Assembly (NCBI GenBank): GCA_052161605.1
Contig: CP197409.1
Direction: 5' to 3' (one strand)
DNA from: JBKCUI01 sp052161605
GTDB taxonomy: Bacteria; Planctomycetota; Planctomycetia; Pirellulales; Pirellulaceae
DNA: 64,000 nucleotides
A model generated the notes under the pieces. It did not search any database. It had not been told where the DNA came from and saw only the letters and a program-made list of their open reading frames with translations. The position numbers were made by a program, and so were the translations under genes. Of the stretch, positions 41,049-50,563 are shown piece by piece (position 1 is the first letter of the stretch; each line of letters begins with the position of its first letter).

Positions 41049-41491
41049 TGGGGGCATTTCGAATTGTCTTTGGTGGGGGCGCGACCCTGGATAATCAAGA
41101 ATCCATTTTAGAGCTTCTCAATCAGATAATTGCCACAAAGGATGGAATTGTAGTCCTACCCGTTTTGAGCTCGGTCGATCGACGGGCGATCGATGGAGTG
41201 ATCGAGTTGTTCGTTGGGGAGACGCAACCGGTAACGATCAACGTATTCGATGCCAATCACAATCCCGTGAACATCGAGGCTCTCGAGCTACTTTTGCGGA
41301 TCGAAAGTACTGATCGAAGCTTTGTGGTTGAATACCCACAATCGGAACTTGTCGTTTCCGAAAATGCGGTTGCCTTCGTTCCCACGGCGGAGCTAACCGA
41401 GAAGGCCACTCAATATCGGTTCGGTTTGCGTTCACTTCCCAATAAGACTCGGATCGCATCCGGCAAGGTCGATGTTCGCTATGCACCATGA
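41048..41491 (+). CDS. Beta-rich phage structural protein
   Basis: 147 residues, TAATG overlap with the hydrolase and ATGA overlap with the large terminase. IDGVIELFVGETQPVTINVF and DANHNPVNIEALELLLRI read as an immunoglobulin-like or baseplate BppU-type domain. Probably a partner of the hydrolase in a virion appendage. Confidence 0.65.
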   Translation: MGAFRIVFGGGATLDNQESILELLNQIIATKDGIVVLPVLSSVDRRAIDGVIELFVGETQPVTINVFDANHNPVNIEALELLLRIESTDRSFVVEYPQSELVVSENAVAFVPTAELTEKATQYRFGLRSLPNKTRIASGKVDVRYAP

Positions 41492-43014
41492 TCGCCGCTC
41501 CACAAAAGCCACCCGTTAAACGCATCGAACCGCAGGCCGGACCGCAGCTTGAGGCCTTCAAAAGCAAAGCTGACATTCTGATCTATGGCGGACAGGCCGG
41601 AGGTGGAAAGAGCTGGTTCCTGGTTCACGAACCCCTAAGACGCGTTCACAACGCTGGATTCCGCGGTGGGATCTTTCGTCGCACGTATCCTCAGCTCAAA
41701 GGGCAAGGGGGCGTTTGGGACGAATGCCAAGAGATGTATCGAGCTCTCGGGGCTCGGATGCGAGAAGGGCAGGAGCTCGACGCGACGTTCCCAAGCGGTG
41801 CGAACATCTCGTTTCTGCACTTGCAGCATGAGAAGACCAAATACGAATACCAGGGGCATCAATTCGCATATCTGGGATTCGATGAGCTCACGCACTTTAC
41901 CGAGACTCAGTTCTTCTACATGCTCTCGAGAAACCGCTCCACATGCGGGATCCGTCCCTACGTTCGCGCGACGTGCAATCCTGAACCAGGGTGGTTAGCC
42001 GATTTTCTTGCATGGTGGATCGACGACAAGACCGGTTTGGCGATTCCAGAGCGGAGCGGAGTACTACGCTACTTCATCCGCGATGCGGAGGAGAAACTCC
42101 ACTGGGCCGATACGAAGGAGGAGCTGCTCGAGCTATTCCCAGACTATCAAGCCGATGACATCCTGAGCGTGACGTTTATTTCCGCTTCGCTGGATGACAA
42201 TCCCGCACTGACCAAGAAGGATCCAGGCTATCGGGCTCGTTTGCTCAGTCTGTCGAAGATTGAACGCGATCGACTCCTCGGAGGGAACTGGAAAGTGGCC
42301 GAGGGCTCCAAGATTGATGAGTCTTGGATCCGCTACTACCACATCAAGAACAACTGTTTCGAGTTCTCGTTTCAACGTCGACTCTACCAGATGCCGTTCG
42401 CGGTGACTCGGAGGATTGCGACCATCGACACGGCGGGGACGTCGAAGGAGATTGCGGCGAAGAAGCGAGGAAAGAAGCCTTCTTGGTCCGTTTGTCAGAT
42501 ATGGGACATTTGCCAGCGATGGGCGATCGCTCAGGACAATCGGCAAGTGATCTTGAGCGAGTTTATGTTCCTGCAATACGTTTGGCGCAAGCAGGTCGAT
42601 TGGGGCTTGTTGAAAGTCGAAATCGACGAGACATTAGGATCTTGGAACGTCCAGAAAGCGTACGTCGAAAATGCTCACTTCGGTGCCGCGTTAATCCTGG
42701 AAATTCGTTCGTGTCAATCGGAGTTGATTGGTCCCGTGTTGCCTGGGATGGGTGACCATGGCGAAGGAGCCAAACTAGAGCGAGCCATCGCTTCTGGAAT
42801 GCTTTCGCGTTTCGAGCAGGGCAAGATATTCATTCCCGTTTTGGACGCTGAGAATGAGTACTGGTTGAAGCCTTTATTGTCGGAGTTCCGAGGATGGACC
42901 GGAGATCCCGAGGATGAGGCCGATTTAATTGATACGACGAGTTATGCGACTTACGTTAGCAAGATCTCCACGGGTACGTGGGGCGGACCTCTTCCAGCGA
43001 AAAAGGTGAGATAA
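41488..43014 (+). CDS. Terminase large subunit
   Basis: 508 residues. Walker A-like ILIYGGQAGGGKSW (residues 31-43), Walker B AYLGFDELTHF (about 132), and the nuclease start ATIDTAGT with later acidic residues. GGIFRRTYPQLKGQGG is a classical adenine-binding-side segment. It powers DNA packaging and cuts the concatemer. The following HTH gene overlaps by TAATG. Confidence 0.93.
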   Translation: MIAAPQKPPVKRIEPQAGPQLEAFKSKADILIYGGQAGGGKSWFLVHEPLRRVHNAGFRGGIFRRTYPQLKGQGGVWDECQEMYRALGARMREGQELDATFPSGANISFLHLQHEKTKYEYQGHQFAYLGFDELTHFTETQFFYMLSRNRSTCGIRPYVRATCNPEPGWLADFLAWWIDDKTGLAIPERSGVLRYFIRDAEEKLHWADTKEELLELFPDYQADDILSVTFISASLDDNPALTKKDPGYRARLLSLSKIERDRLLGGNWKVAEGSKIDESWIRYYHIKNNCFEFSFQRRLYQMPFAVTRRIATIDTAGTSKEIAAKKRGKKPSWSVCQIWDICQRWAIAQDNRQVILSEFMFLQYVWRKQVDWGLLKVEIDETLGSWNVQKAYVENAHFGAALILEIRSCQSELIGPVLPGMGDHGEGAKLERAIASGMLSRFEQGKIFIPVLDAENEYWLKPLLSEFRGWTGDPEDEADLIDTTSYATYVSKISTGTWGGPLPAKKVR

Positions 43015-43280
43015 TGAGTAAATCACAGCGAGCCGAACTGACGGATCTGAACACCGACAAAGATGATCCCTTTCTCCATTTGTCGACGGTAGCCGATGCT
43101 TTGGGCCGATCGCCTCAAACGATTGGACGATGGGTGGTCGACGGATGCTTGCCGTCGGTCACCATGCCCAACGGGATGCGGAAGATTCGCAAATCCCAGT
43201 TGGTGCAATGGCTGGAGGTGACGAGGTTCGGCGAGGATGATGGGGCGCTGGAGAAGGCGCTGGAGCTGGTTGAGGGGTAG
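43014..43280 (+). CDS. Helix-turn-helix protein
   Basis: 88 residues from ATG 43014, overlapping the terminase stop (TAATG). HLSTVADALGRSPQTIGRWV is a MerR/HTH_17-type motif, and the C-terminus is acidic. It may regulate late genes. Confidence 0.7.
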   Translation: MSKSQRAELTDLNTDKDDPFLHLSTVADALGRSPQTIGRWVVDGCLPSVTMPNGMRKIRKSQLVQWLEVTRFGEDDGALEKALELVEG

Positions 43281-43468
43281 GATACCGCCCTCTTTTCGCG
43301 GAATCCTTAACCGACACGTGAAATAGCTAAGGTCAAAATTAATTGGCATGCTTTCTGGAATTCAAGAAAATTAGCTGGACTTTGAAGACGACGTCTGTTC
43401 TAGTGCCCCTGGTGACTGGGCGAAGTTATGCTCCAGTCTTTATAAATAACAGGCTTTTGAGGTGCCCG

Positions 43469-44233
43469 ATGAATAAGATTTGTATGTGTTTTGGATTGTC
43501 CGTTATGCTTGCAGCCATGATTTCGCTCGACGCGCGAGCGGCATTTGTTGTGGGAGGCGGAGGGCTGATGACTCAGTCCTATGCGGATCAGGTACAAACG
43601 TGGCTTGGAGAAGGCCCCATTACGTTGACCAACATCTTTACGAAGCAAGCAGGGAATACCGGAGCTAACTTTCATGCAGCAGCGGACGGAAAAGGGAGAA
43701 CAATAACACTTATTGAGGTACTCGGCGGAAATTATACAACTTACAGTCAAACCAGTGGTATTGTGCAACAAATAAGCACCCAAGTCATAGGTGGCTACAA
43801 TCCACAGTCATGGAACTCAAATGGGAGCTACAACATTTCTCCTGATTCTCTACGCGACGCATTCATTTTCAACTTAACATCGCAAGAACGATTTATTCAG
43901 AACACTAACTGGACCGGCTCGGCCCAAACTTACAACCTTTCTTCCTTTGGACCCAATTTTGGAGGTGGGTTCGACATCCATACGGACAGCAGTCTAACTA
44001 CTGGGTATACCAATTCTCGCAGCTACTCTGCAAATGGAACGACATCGCAAACGGACTCAATCATATCGACGACTCAATCTGCATATTATGTTGGTGGTTT
44101 TCAAGTTGGAAGAATTGAGGTATATACCATATCGGCAGGCTCACCCGCGGCCGTCCCTGAGCCAGCAACATTTGCTCTTTTTGGATTAGGTGCGGTCGGA
44201 TTTGCGGTAAAACGTATGCGGCGTAAACGTTAG
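43469..44233 (+). CDS. PEP-CTERM sorted secreted protein
   Basis: 254 residues. Signal peptide (MCFGLSVMLAAMISLDARA), a beta-rich body with repeated Gly/Ser/Asn and VPEPATFALFGLGAVGFAVK then a basic tail (RMRRKR). The PEP-CTERM tail is cleaved by an exosortase and the protein is anchored at the outer envelope, so the host must supply the exosortase. GAGGTG precedes ATG. It is more A+T-rich than its neighbours and lies inside the late region as a moron. Confidence 0.88.
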   Translation: MNKICMCFGLSVMLAAMISLDARAAFVVGGGGLMTQSYADQVQTWLGEGPITLTNIFTKQAGNTGANFHAAADGKGRTITLIEVLGGNYTTYSQTSGIVQQISTQVIGGYNPQSWNSNGSYNISPDSLRDAFIFNLTSQERFIQNTNWTGSAQTYNLSSFGPNFGGGFDIHTDSSLTTGYTNSRSYSANGTTSQTDSIISTTQSAYYVGGFQVGRIEVYTISAGSPAAVPEPATFALFGLGAVGFAVKRMRRKR

Positions 44234-44380
44234 AACGTTTCTTGAATATGCGATATCCACGCTGCCAACTAGTCGCGGCGTGGGTACGCGTGATCATCCA
44301 AGTAATCGTTAACCAAATTTGCGATGATCTCTTCAAGGAATCGGATTCTGGAGCGTCAGAACGAAGTGCGGACTAGAGCG

Positions 44381-44674
44381 TTACTCCTCCAACTCACTTA
44401 ACCACTGTTCGATCACATCGATCGATTCCTTTGGTGGGTACGACGTTCCAGCGAGCCATCTCGAGACCGTCCCGCGATTCACACCACACAGCTCAGCGAT
44501 GTAAGCCCCCGAGCGGTAGTTCGTACCGGCAGCGTAATTTCGATCAACCGTCTCGAGCGCTTCGTTTGCTTTCTTGCGCAGCTTGTTCCAACGAGGGTCT
44601 GGTTCCCTACGTGGTTTGCCTTTCGGCCAAGGGGCATCTTTGCCCACGCGGTCTGCTCGATTCGGATCTGTCAT
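44381..44674 (-). CDS. Helix-turn-helix repressor-like protein
   Basis: 97 residues from ATG 44674; a TTG at 44680 overlaps the upstream stop. GAYIAELCGVNRGTVSRWLA is a clear helix-turn-helix, with a basic N-terminus (KGKPRREPDPRW). It ends a leftward three-gene operon in the late region and probably regulates it. Confidence 0.7.
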   Translation of the reverse strand: MTDPNRADRVGKDAPWPKGKPRREPDPRWNKLRKKANEALETVDRNYAAGTNYRSGAYIAELCGVNRGTVSRWLAGTSYPPKESIDVIEQWLSELEE

Positions 44675-44676
44675 AA

Positions 44677-45174
44677 TCAACGCATGCTATCATCGTTGCA
44701 GCATTGAAGCAACATGTTGAGCAAGCTCTCCCAGTTATCCCGGGTGAACAAATAAGCCATTCCACCAGCCTTTTCCCAGGCATCGACCACCTTTTGGCGA
44801 TCATCGATCAAAATGGCGTCTTTCGATGCAAACCAAGCTTTCGAGGCGGTATTCAAGCAAAACGCCACCGGATACTCCGCCAATCCCAACGAGCTCAGAA
44901 AGTCGAGCTTTTGCTTGGCAATGTTGAGGTGCATTTTCCCGCCACCGGTCGAGGTCATGAAGGTAAACCTCACACCGGCTTTGATGAGCCCATTCACCAG
45001 GGCAATCCTTTCGGGAATCGGCTCCAGGTTCGCAAAGAATCGATGAGCGGGACAATCCGAGTTCCAGAACGTATCTTGCTCGGATCGGCTGAGCGATTCG
45101 AAATCTTTCCCGTACAGTCTGCGGATTCCGTTCTCGAAATCCGCAACTAAACCGTCCATATCAATGTGAATCAC
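44677..45174 (-). CDS. 5'(3')-deoxyribonucleotidase-like HAD hydrolase
   Basis: 165 residues. MIHIDMDGLVADFENGIRRL has the HAD DxDG nucleophile motif of the NT5C class, FTFMTSTGGGK the second motif, and AILIDDRQKVVDAWEKAGG the distal acidic motif. It dephosphorylates deoxynucleoside monophosphates. Overlaps the upstream gene by ATGA. Confidence 0.82.
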   Translation of the reverse strand: MIHIDMDGLVADFENGIRRLYGKDFESLSRSEQDTFWNSDCPAHRFFANLEPIPERIALVNGLIKAGVRFTFMTSTGGGKMHLNIAKQKLDFLSSLGLAEYPVAFCLNTASKAWFASKDAILIDDRQKVVDAWEKAGGMAYLFTRDNWESLLNMLLQCCNDDSMR

Positions 45175-45536
45175 GCTGCCACCTTTTCATGAATTGCCTT
45201 TCGATAGGGCTTGTCCCATCTTCCAAAGTTAATGGAAACATACCAGCCCACATCGAAATAGTCAGTCATCGAATCACTGTTGTCGTGATTGCCCTCCATC
45301 ATTGCGTCTCGCAGCTCCTTCAGAAAGCTTGCTAGTTCGCCGCTGTACTCTCGATCGATGGAGTAATGATTCACCTGGATGTAGTCGCTTTCGAATTCAA
45401 ACGGCGACTCAGAAATGGTAACAATCAGAGTCGAATGATGTTGAACGGAAATGCTCCCTTTAGCTTTGTACTTCTTAAGTACCGCTTTGATTGCTGGAGC
45501 AAGTCTACTCTTCTTTTCTTGATTCATGTATGCCAT
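45171..45536 (-). CDS. Conserved phage protein (LPD29-like)
   Basis: 121 residues. RLAPAIKAVLKKYKAKGSIS, VTISESPFEF and SMTDYFDVGWYVSINFGRWD match a phage/plasmid family I associate with LPD29-type polyvalent-protein domains. Function unknown. It is the first gene of a leftward operon; an AAGGAAAG ribosome binding site lies 8 bases upstream. Confidence 0.65.
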   Translation of the reverse strand: MAYMNQEKKSRLAPAIKAVLKKYKAKGSISVQHHSTLIVTISESPFEFESDYIQVNHYSIDREYSGELASFLKELRDAMMEGNHDNSDSMTDYFDVGWYVSINFGRWDKPYRKAIHEKVAA

Positions 45537-45717
45537 GATCTTTCCTTTCGGTTATTGAATATCTCAGAGAAAAAGGCCTCCGGATTCATGACTCCGATTT
45601 TGCCCAAGCCAGTGGGCAGGTGCTCAGTTCGCAGTTTTAAGTCCCCCGAATCGCACCTCGCAAAGAGACCGGGGCAAGGTTCGCTCTCAAGCAACCCTCA
45701 ACCCACATAATCATTAT

Positions 45718-45754
45718 TCGTCGTTGCGCAACTAAAGCAATAGCGCAACAACGA
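45718..45754. promoter_or_regulatory. Operator-like inverted repeat in divergent region
   Basis: TCGTCGTTGCGC (45718-45729) and GCGCAACAACGA (45743-45754) are inverted with one mismatch, 13 bases apart. The site lies between the leftward moron operon, which encodes a helix-turn-helix protein, and the rightward head genes. Confidence 0.55.
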
Positions 45755-45803
45755 AAACGGGGAATCTTTTTCCATTTTTTCCAAAACTTCCAAATCGCTT
45801 GCG

Positions 45804-47024
45804 ATGGTTGATTGCCAAGGTAGCTTTTGGTGCATGGGTGTGTTCAAGAAATCAATGCTAGAGCTCGGAACGTATGAGAGCCCCGAAGGAACAATCGAGG
45901 TTACTCCCGATCGGCTTATGCATTGGCAAAGTGCGGTTAAAAAGGTTCAAGCTGCTGGGTATCAAATCCCAATGCGTTGGAATCATGCTGACCTAACAGA
46001 CATCGAGAACTTGCAGCCCATCAAGCGACTGTCAACGCAACCATCCGCGAAAGACACAGCTGGTCATTTAGTTGACTTTCGAGTTTCACAGGATGGGCGG
46101 TCCGCAGAGATCACCGTTGAAACCTTAACTAAGACGGCAACAGAAGCGGTGGAATCGAATGCAGTTTTTATTTCACCGGTATTGTTCGACGAATGGACAG
46201 ATGGCCATGGGCAAACCTACTCAGACATTATTGGCTCCGTCGATCTGGTTGATCTGCCTGTTGATTATTCGCAAAAACCGTTTCAGCCAGCCGTAATGGC
46301 GATGTCAACGAGTCGCAGGGCTCCATCGATCATTCGCATGGCTACCAAACCAAACAACGTTTACCGGCTTTCCACGGAGGCAAATATGGATCCAGAATCA
46401 CAACCGATCGACGAAGAAACGAATGCCGAATCGAATCCCTCTGAGGAGCCAACGATTCCCGAATCTTCGAGCATGCTTTCGTCGGTTATCTCCGGCCTGT
46501 CTCAATTAAAGATCGCTCTACCAGCGGACACAAACACCGAAAACTTTCTCGATCGACTGAATACAGCTTTGATGACTGCAGCAGCTCAGACCGCTGAAGA
46601 AGAGAACCCAAACGAAGTGGTTGATCCAGGTAATCCTGAACCCGTTTCTCCCGCAGTCGCAACCATGAGCACGCGAGTTAAGCAACTCGAGGAGCGAATC
46701 CTCACCGAGGAGAAAGCAAAGATCAAGAGTCGCTTAGACAACTTGCTCCAAACCGGTCGGATGACTCCAGCGGAACATGCGGAGAAAACCAAGGCGTTCG
46801 GCGTGCAGCGAATGAGTCTCGGCACGGACGGCAGTATTCAGACGGGTCGACTTGGCGATTTTATCGAGTCTCGTGAATCGATTCCCGAAGGGGCATGCTG
46901 GGATCCATCGGAAAAGATCAAGCGGCTTAGTACCGCCAATCCAAAAAAGACGTGGGCGAATAATCCTCCAACGGATGTCGACGCGTTGAAGCAACAGAAA
47001 AAGGAAATGCTGCGCCGGTCGTAG
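45804..47024 (+). CDS. Head maturation protease / scaffold-like protein (Mu gpI-type)
   Basis: 406 residues; ATG 45834 is an alternative start. The N-terminal 180 residues (IPMRWNHADLTDIENLQPIK, then SAEITVETLTKTATEAVESN) resemble Mu gpI-like head proteases. The C-terminal half is acidic, with a helix (RVKQLEERILTEEKAKIKSR) as in scaffolding regions. Role in capsid assembly is supported by its place before decoration and capsid genes. Confidence 0.7.
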   Translation: MVDCQGSFWCMGVFKKSMLELGTYESPEGTIEVTPDRLMHWQSAVKKVQAAGYQIPMRWNHADLTDIENLQPIKRLSTQPSAKDTAGHLVDFRVSQDGRSAEITVETLTKTATEAVESNAVFISPVLFDEWTDGHGQTYSDIIGSVDLVDLPVDYSQKPFQPAVMAMSTSRRAPSIIRMATKPNNVYRLSTEANMDPESQPIDEETNAESNPSEEPTIPESSSMLSSVISGLSQLKIALPADTNTENFLDRLNTALMTAAAQTAEEENPNEVVDPGNPEPVSPAVATMSTRVKQLEERILTEEKAKIKSRLDNLLQTGRMTPAEHAEKTKAFGVQRMSLGTDGSIQTGRLGDFIESRESIPEGACWDPSEKIKRLSTANPKKTWANNPPTDVDALKQQKKEMLRRS

Positions 47025-47067
47025 TGTTCAACAATCCAGTTCATTTAGGGATTATCGAGGTTAAATC

Positions 47068-47913
47068 ATGACGTTATCGAACTTGGGATTCGCGGCTCCC
47101 GGCATTGGTGCATCCGCTTCATCGCAGTCCAATCAATTCATCTGGGGCGGCACTCGCTCCGAGTTGATTGACATGGATTTCTACGTGTCTTCGGATGCTG
47201 CGGATGCTGGTTCGAACATGCCAAAAGTGCTTCGTCCCGGATTATTGATGGGGCGAGTGATCGCAACCGGCGAGCTGAAGGAGTTCGATGTTGCGGCAGT
47301 TGATGGTACTCAAAGCCTGATCGGTCCTATGAAGGAGGAAACGCCTCTGATCGATGGCATTGGACGATCGGTGAAGGCATTCGCTCCCGTGGTGATCAAG
47401 GCTCCCCTTAAGACCAAGAACTTGTTTTACAAGGGCGTTTCGGTCATCGGGCATGCTGATGAAGCTGCGATCCGTCGACAGCTGCGAGGCCGGTTCCTGT
47501 TGGATGATGAAATCCAATTCCCACAGGTTTCCACGGTTCAAGCTCTGCGAACTCGCGTTACGACTGCACAGGTCAACGCTGGATTCGAGTTGCTCCCAGC
47601 TGTTCCTGGGATGCGTTACCGGATGATTGATGTTGCACTGATCGCGATTGGTGGTAATGCAGCGACTGCAACCAGTGTGGACATTCGAGGGACTCAATCG
47701 GCTTCGTCCGTCAATCTTTTGGCGGCGGCTGTTGCAGGGCTAACTCAGCACACTCTGTTGCGTGCTGGGGCTGCTAATGCTGCGATCCTAAACGGTGGCT
47801 TGTCATTCGCTCCAAACGATGCGAATACCCCTATTTCGATCGCGAAAACGGGATCCAATCTCGCCACCGCAACCCACGTTGATGTTTTGTTGAGCTACGA
47901 ACTCGTTCCGTAG
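47068..47913 (+). CDS. Head decoration-like protein
   Basis: 281 residues. VLRPGLLMGRVIATGELKEF and SLIGPMKEETPL resemble phage head decoration protein D-type domains, with a longer C-terminal beta-rich domain (TATSVDIRGTQSASS). It lies between the protease and the capsid gene. Assignment is by position and motif. Confidence 0.65.
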   Translation: MTLSNLGFAAPGIGASASSQSNQFIWGGTRSELIDMDFYVSSDAADAGSNMPKVLRPGLLMGRVIATGELKEFDVAAVDGTQSLIGPMKEETPLIDGIGRSVKAFAPVVIKAPLKTKNLFYKGVSVIGHADEAAIRRQLRGRFLLDDEIQFPQVSTVQALRTRVTTAQVNAGFELLPAVPGMRYRMIDVALIAIGGNAATATSVDIRGTQSASSVNLLAAAVAGLTQHTLLRAGAANAAILNGGLSFAPNDANTPISIAKTGSNLATATHVDVLLSYELVP

Positions 47914-47961
47914 TTTTCAGATTTGAATTCAAGGAATTGAAGAAAAGAAAGAGAATCGATT

Positions 47962-49122
47962 ATGTACTTTCCACTGTTAGCTCCACAAGTCCTCACCAAC
48001 GTTATCAGCCAACAAGCGGCTGTTTCGGAGTGGCTCCTCAATTTGTTCGGTGTCAATCACGGTGCCGATACATCAGATCCGCTTTTCGACTCGGAAAACG
48101 ACATTGCCAAGGGGGTGAACGTTCTGAACTTTGGCCATGGCCGAAATGGAGCTTTCAACGTTTTCAACAACAGCCGAACCGTGGCAAAGGGACGTGCACC
48201 GGGAACAGCGGCTGCACAATCAGGTTTGCAGGACGTTAAGACCGTCCCGTTTACCTATCCTCGCATGTACGACTCGATCAGGCTCTTAGCGGAAACGTTT
48301 CATAATCTTGGTCTGATCAGCGATCCTGCTCAACGTGACTTGATGGGGCGGCGCATGATCGAGATGCAGACTCGAGTCAAAGCTCAACAGGCTGCTAACT
48401 GGCGGAAAGCAGCTTTGATCGGCTCGCTACGGTCCGTTTTGAAAGCTAGAAAGGTGGGCGAAGATGTGAACTGGTCGTTTACTACCGGCCAAGAAGTATC
48501 GAACCAGATTCCAGCCGGAAACCTCGGGCAACTCAATATGCTCGGAGCGGGAAACATCATTTCCGCGACATGGGCGAATGCAGGCACCAAGATCAATGAT
48601 CACCTGGACGGCATCAATACGGGCTTCCAAAAGCTCTGCGGTGGAGCTCTGCGAGCAGGCATCCTGCCGGGGAACGTTTGGTCCGCGATCATCGGAAACG
48701 ATCAGATCCGAGGCCTGGCTGGTATCGCGAATCCTCCCTTCGAAACGCTCAAAGTGGACATCAACAACAAAGTTGCTGTAACCATGAAGAACGTGAAGAT
48801 CGCAAAGATCGTCAGCCAACCGCAAGCAACGTTCTACATCACCGACGAACACGTTGTTCTCGATGATGGCGAACAGCAGATTGTTCCAGCCGGTAAGGGT
48901 ATCTTCTGCGGCTTCGAGCCAGATGATGGTACGGTCGCAATTTACGAAGGCTCGGAACCTGTAGCCGAATTCGATGGAGGTCCAGAAACGCTTCGCACCG
49001 GATTCTCGTCTTGGTACGTCAAGAAGAGCAACCCAACTGCTACTGAGGTTTACTTCCTCGATAACGCGATGCCTGTGATTCACGTCCCCACCGCGATTGC
49101 GTTTGCTGATTTGATTTTCTAG
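47962..49122 (+). CDS. Major capsid protein
   Basis: 386 residues, HK97-like size. DIAKGVNVLNFGHGRNGAFN and PRMYDSIRLLAETFHNLGLI, then AALIGSLRSVL and VAVTMKNVKIAKIVSQPQAT, are consistent with a capsid protein of the lambda gpE/Mu gpT type. A strong terminator follows (49184), which favours high expression. Confidence 0.8.
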   Translation: MYFPLLAPQVLTNVISQQAAVSEWLLNLFGVNHGADTSDPLFDSENDIAKGVNVLNFGHGRNGAFNVFNNSRTVAKGRAPGTAAAQSGLQDVKTVPFTYPRMYDSIRLLAETFHNLGLISDPAQRDLMGRRMIEMQTRVKAQQAANWRKAALIGSLRSVLKARKVGEDVNWSFTTGQEVSNQIPAGNLGQLNMLGAGNIISATWANAGTKINDHLDGINTGFQKLCGGALRAGILPGNVWSAIIGNDQIRGLAGIANPPFETLKVDINNKVAVTMKNVKIAKIVSQPQATFYITDEHVVLDDGEQQIVPAGKGIFCGFEPDDGTVAIYEGSEPVAEFDGGPETLRTGFSSWYVKKSNPTATEVYFLDNAMPVIHVPTAIAFADLIF

Positions 49123-49183
49123 TCAGCGATCGCACTTTTTGATCCATAGCCAACCGTCGCAGTTTCGCAACCGACATTGGCAC

Positions 49184-49220
49184 GCAAGCCGTTGTAGTGC
49201 TCCTCAACGGCTTGCTTTTT
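49184..49220 (+). terminator. Rho-independent terminator after the capsid gene
   Basis: GCAAGCCGTTG (49184-49194) pairs perfectly with CAACGGCTTGC (49205-49215), loop of 10, then TTTTT. It separates the capsid genes from the connector/tail genes and would give excess capsid transcript. Confidence 0.9.
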
Positions 49221-49239
49221 ATCCAACCAGGAAAACATT

Positions 49240-49761
49240 ATGACTCCCCTGACTTCTTCGCAAGAAATGCAAGACGCTTTAAGTCAAGCGGGTATCGTTG
49301 CGTTTTCTGATCACAACAATGACGGTTTCGAGGATGCGAATCTTATCAACTCGTGTATTGTCTTTGCCACGGGATTTGTGGGCGGAAAGCTTGCGAAGCT
49401 GTTCACGCTAGTGGCGCTGGCAACCGTTCCCGTCATTCGCGAATTCGCAACCATCGTCGCTATTCGTACTCTCTGCACGCGACGAGGAAATCCGATTCCT
49501 GAATCGATCGAGATGCGATACCGGGAAATCGTCGACAAGGATGGACTGCTCGATCAAATCGCCAATGGGCAAATGTCACTCTATGACGAAGATGGCAATC
49601 TCTTGGTTGGTAAGAGCTTTGCGCCGGTCATGTCAAATCTAGTGGTCGATCGACGCCATTCGGCCAGAAAGATCCGCGTCAAGCAAGGATCCAGCTCACC
49701 GGTAATCACTCCTCTCCATCGCAATGTTGCGGGATATGCGAGGGACGGCCGTGTCTACTGA
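49240..49761 (+). CDS. Mu gp36-like (DUF1320) head-tail connector protein
   Basis: 173 residues. Helical region and FATIVAIRTLCTRRGNPIPE are typical of DUF1320/gp36. The C-terminus is basic (RRHSARKIRVKQ). First gene after the terminator; overlaps the next gene. Confidence 0.7.
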   Translation: MTPLTSSQEMQDALSQAGIVAFSDHNNDGFEDANLINSCIVFATGFVGGKLAKLFTLVALATVPVIREFATIVAIRTLCTRRGNPIPESIEMRYREIVDKDGLLDQIANGQMSLYDEDGNLLVGKSFAPVMSNLVVDRRHSARKIRVKQGSSSPVITPLHRNVAGYARDGRVY

Positions 49762-50563
49762 GATTGTATTTGAGGGGAAGAGCGAGCAAGCGAGACAGGC
49801 CTTACGCACGTTTGTCGCGATACTCACGGGGCGACATCCGGACCATTTCCAGATCGCTCGAAGCGTATTTTACGTTCTGGGCTTCCAGGCCTTAACCGAC
49901 ATCCAAGCGGACTTCCTTCGCAAATCTGCGGGCGGAGTCGGTGAGGATGGAGTGAAATGGCCTCCGTTGTCACCGGCGTATTTGGCGTATGGTCGACGAT
50001 TCGGAAAAGGCGAAAAAGCGGCTTTGAAGAAAGCGGCTGGGCTCGATCGCCGTCATTCCAGAGGCGTTGGGGGGAAGGGCGGAATCCTTACTGCCCAGCA
50101 ACAAAAGCGATGGAACAAAGTCTACTCGCAAACACTGGCAGCGATGGCAGCTCGCTACGACATTGCCAAGGCGAAGCAAATCGCCGCAGGGCATGCATGG
50201 AACGTGATCAAATCGGAAGGGGCAAAAACCAAGCTCGAGGTCTACGGCAATCGGCAAGTCGATATGCTGCAAGATACTGGTATTCTTATTCGCTCGCTCA
50301 GTCCTGGAACAATTTTGCCTGACGGATCGGATTATCAACCACCAACCGGGGAAGGGGGTGATCAACAGATCTTTCGTGCTCTATCGGATGGGATCGTTGT
50401 TGGGTCGAATGTGGCCTACGCGGACCATCAGAACCGCACGCGACCATTCTTACCAAAAGAGATTCCTAGCGCATGGCAGGCACGCTGGGAATCTACGGTG
50501 GTAAGGATCTTACCAACGGCTCTTCGGTACTACTTTGATCGAAGCGGGGGGGCGGCAGCATGA
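49751..50563 (+). CDS. Phage virion morphogenesis protein (gpG/gp10-like)
   Basis: 270 residues from GTG 49751, which has GAGGGA 6 bases upstream; ATG 49736 is an alternative. VGEDGVKWPPLSPAYLAYGR and VDMLQDTGILIRSLSP match the virion morphogenesis family (Mu gpG), involved in head-tail joining. The end overlaps the next gene (ATGA). Confidence 0.8.
   Translation: MSTEIVFEGKSEQARQALRTFVAILTGRHPDHFQIARSVFYVLGFQALTDIQADFLRKSAGGVGEDGVKWPPLSPAYLAYGRRFGKGEKAALKKAAGLDRRHSRGVGGKGGILTAQQQKRWNKVYSQTLAAMAARYDIAKAKQIAAGHAWNVIKSEGAKTKLEVYGNRQVDMLQDTGILIRSLSPGTILPDGSDYQPPTGEGGDQQIFRALSDGIVVGSNVAYADHQNRTRPFLPKEIPSAWQARWESTVVRILPTALRYYFDRSGGAAA

Noticed and set aside
42978..43013. N-terminal extension of the HTH gene into the terminase gene
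   Set aside because: TAATG overlap at 43014 gives a better start, with the motif fully included.
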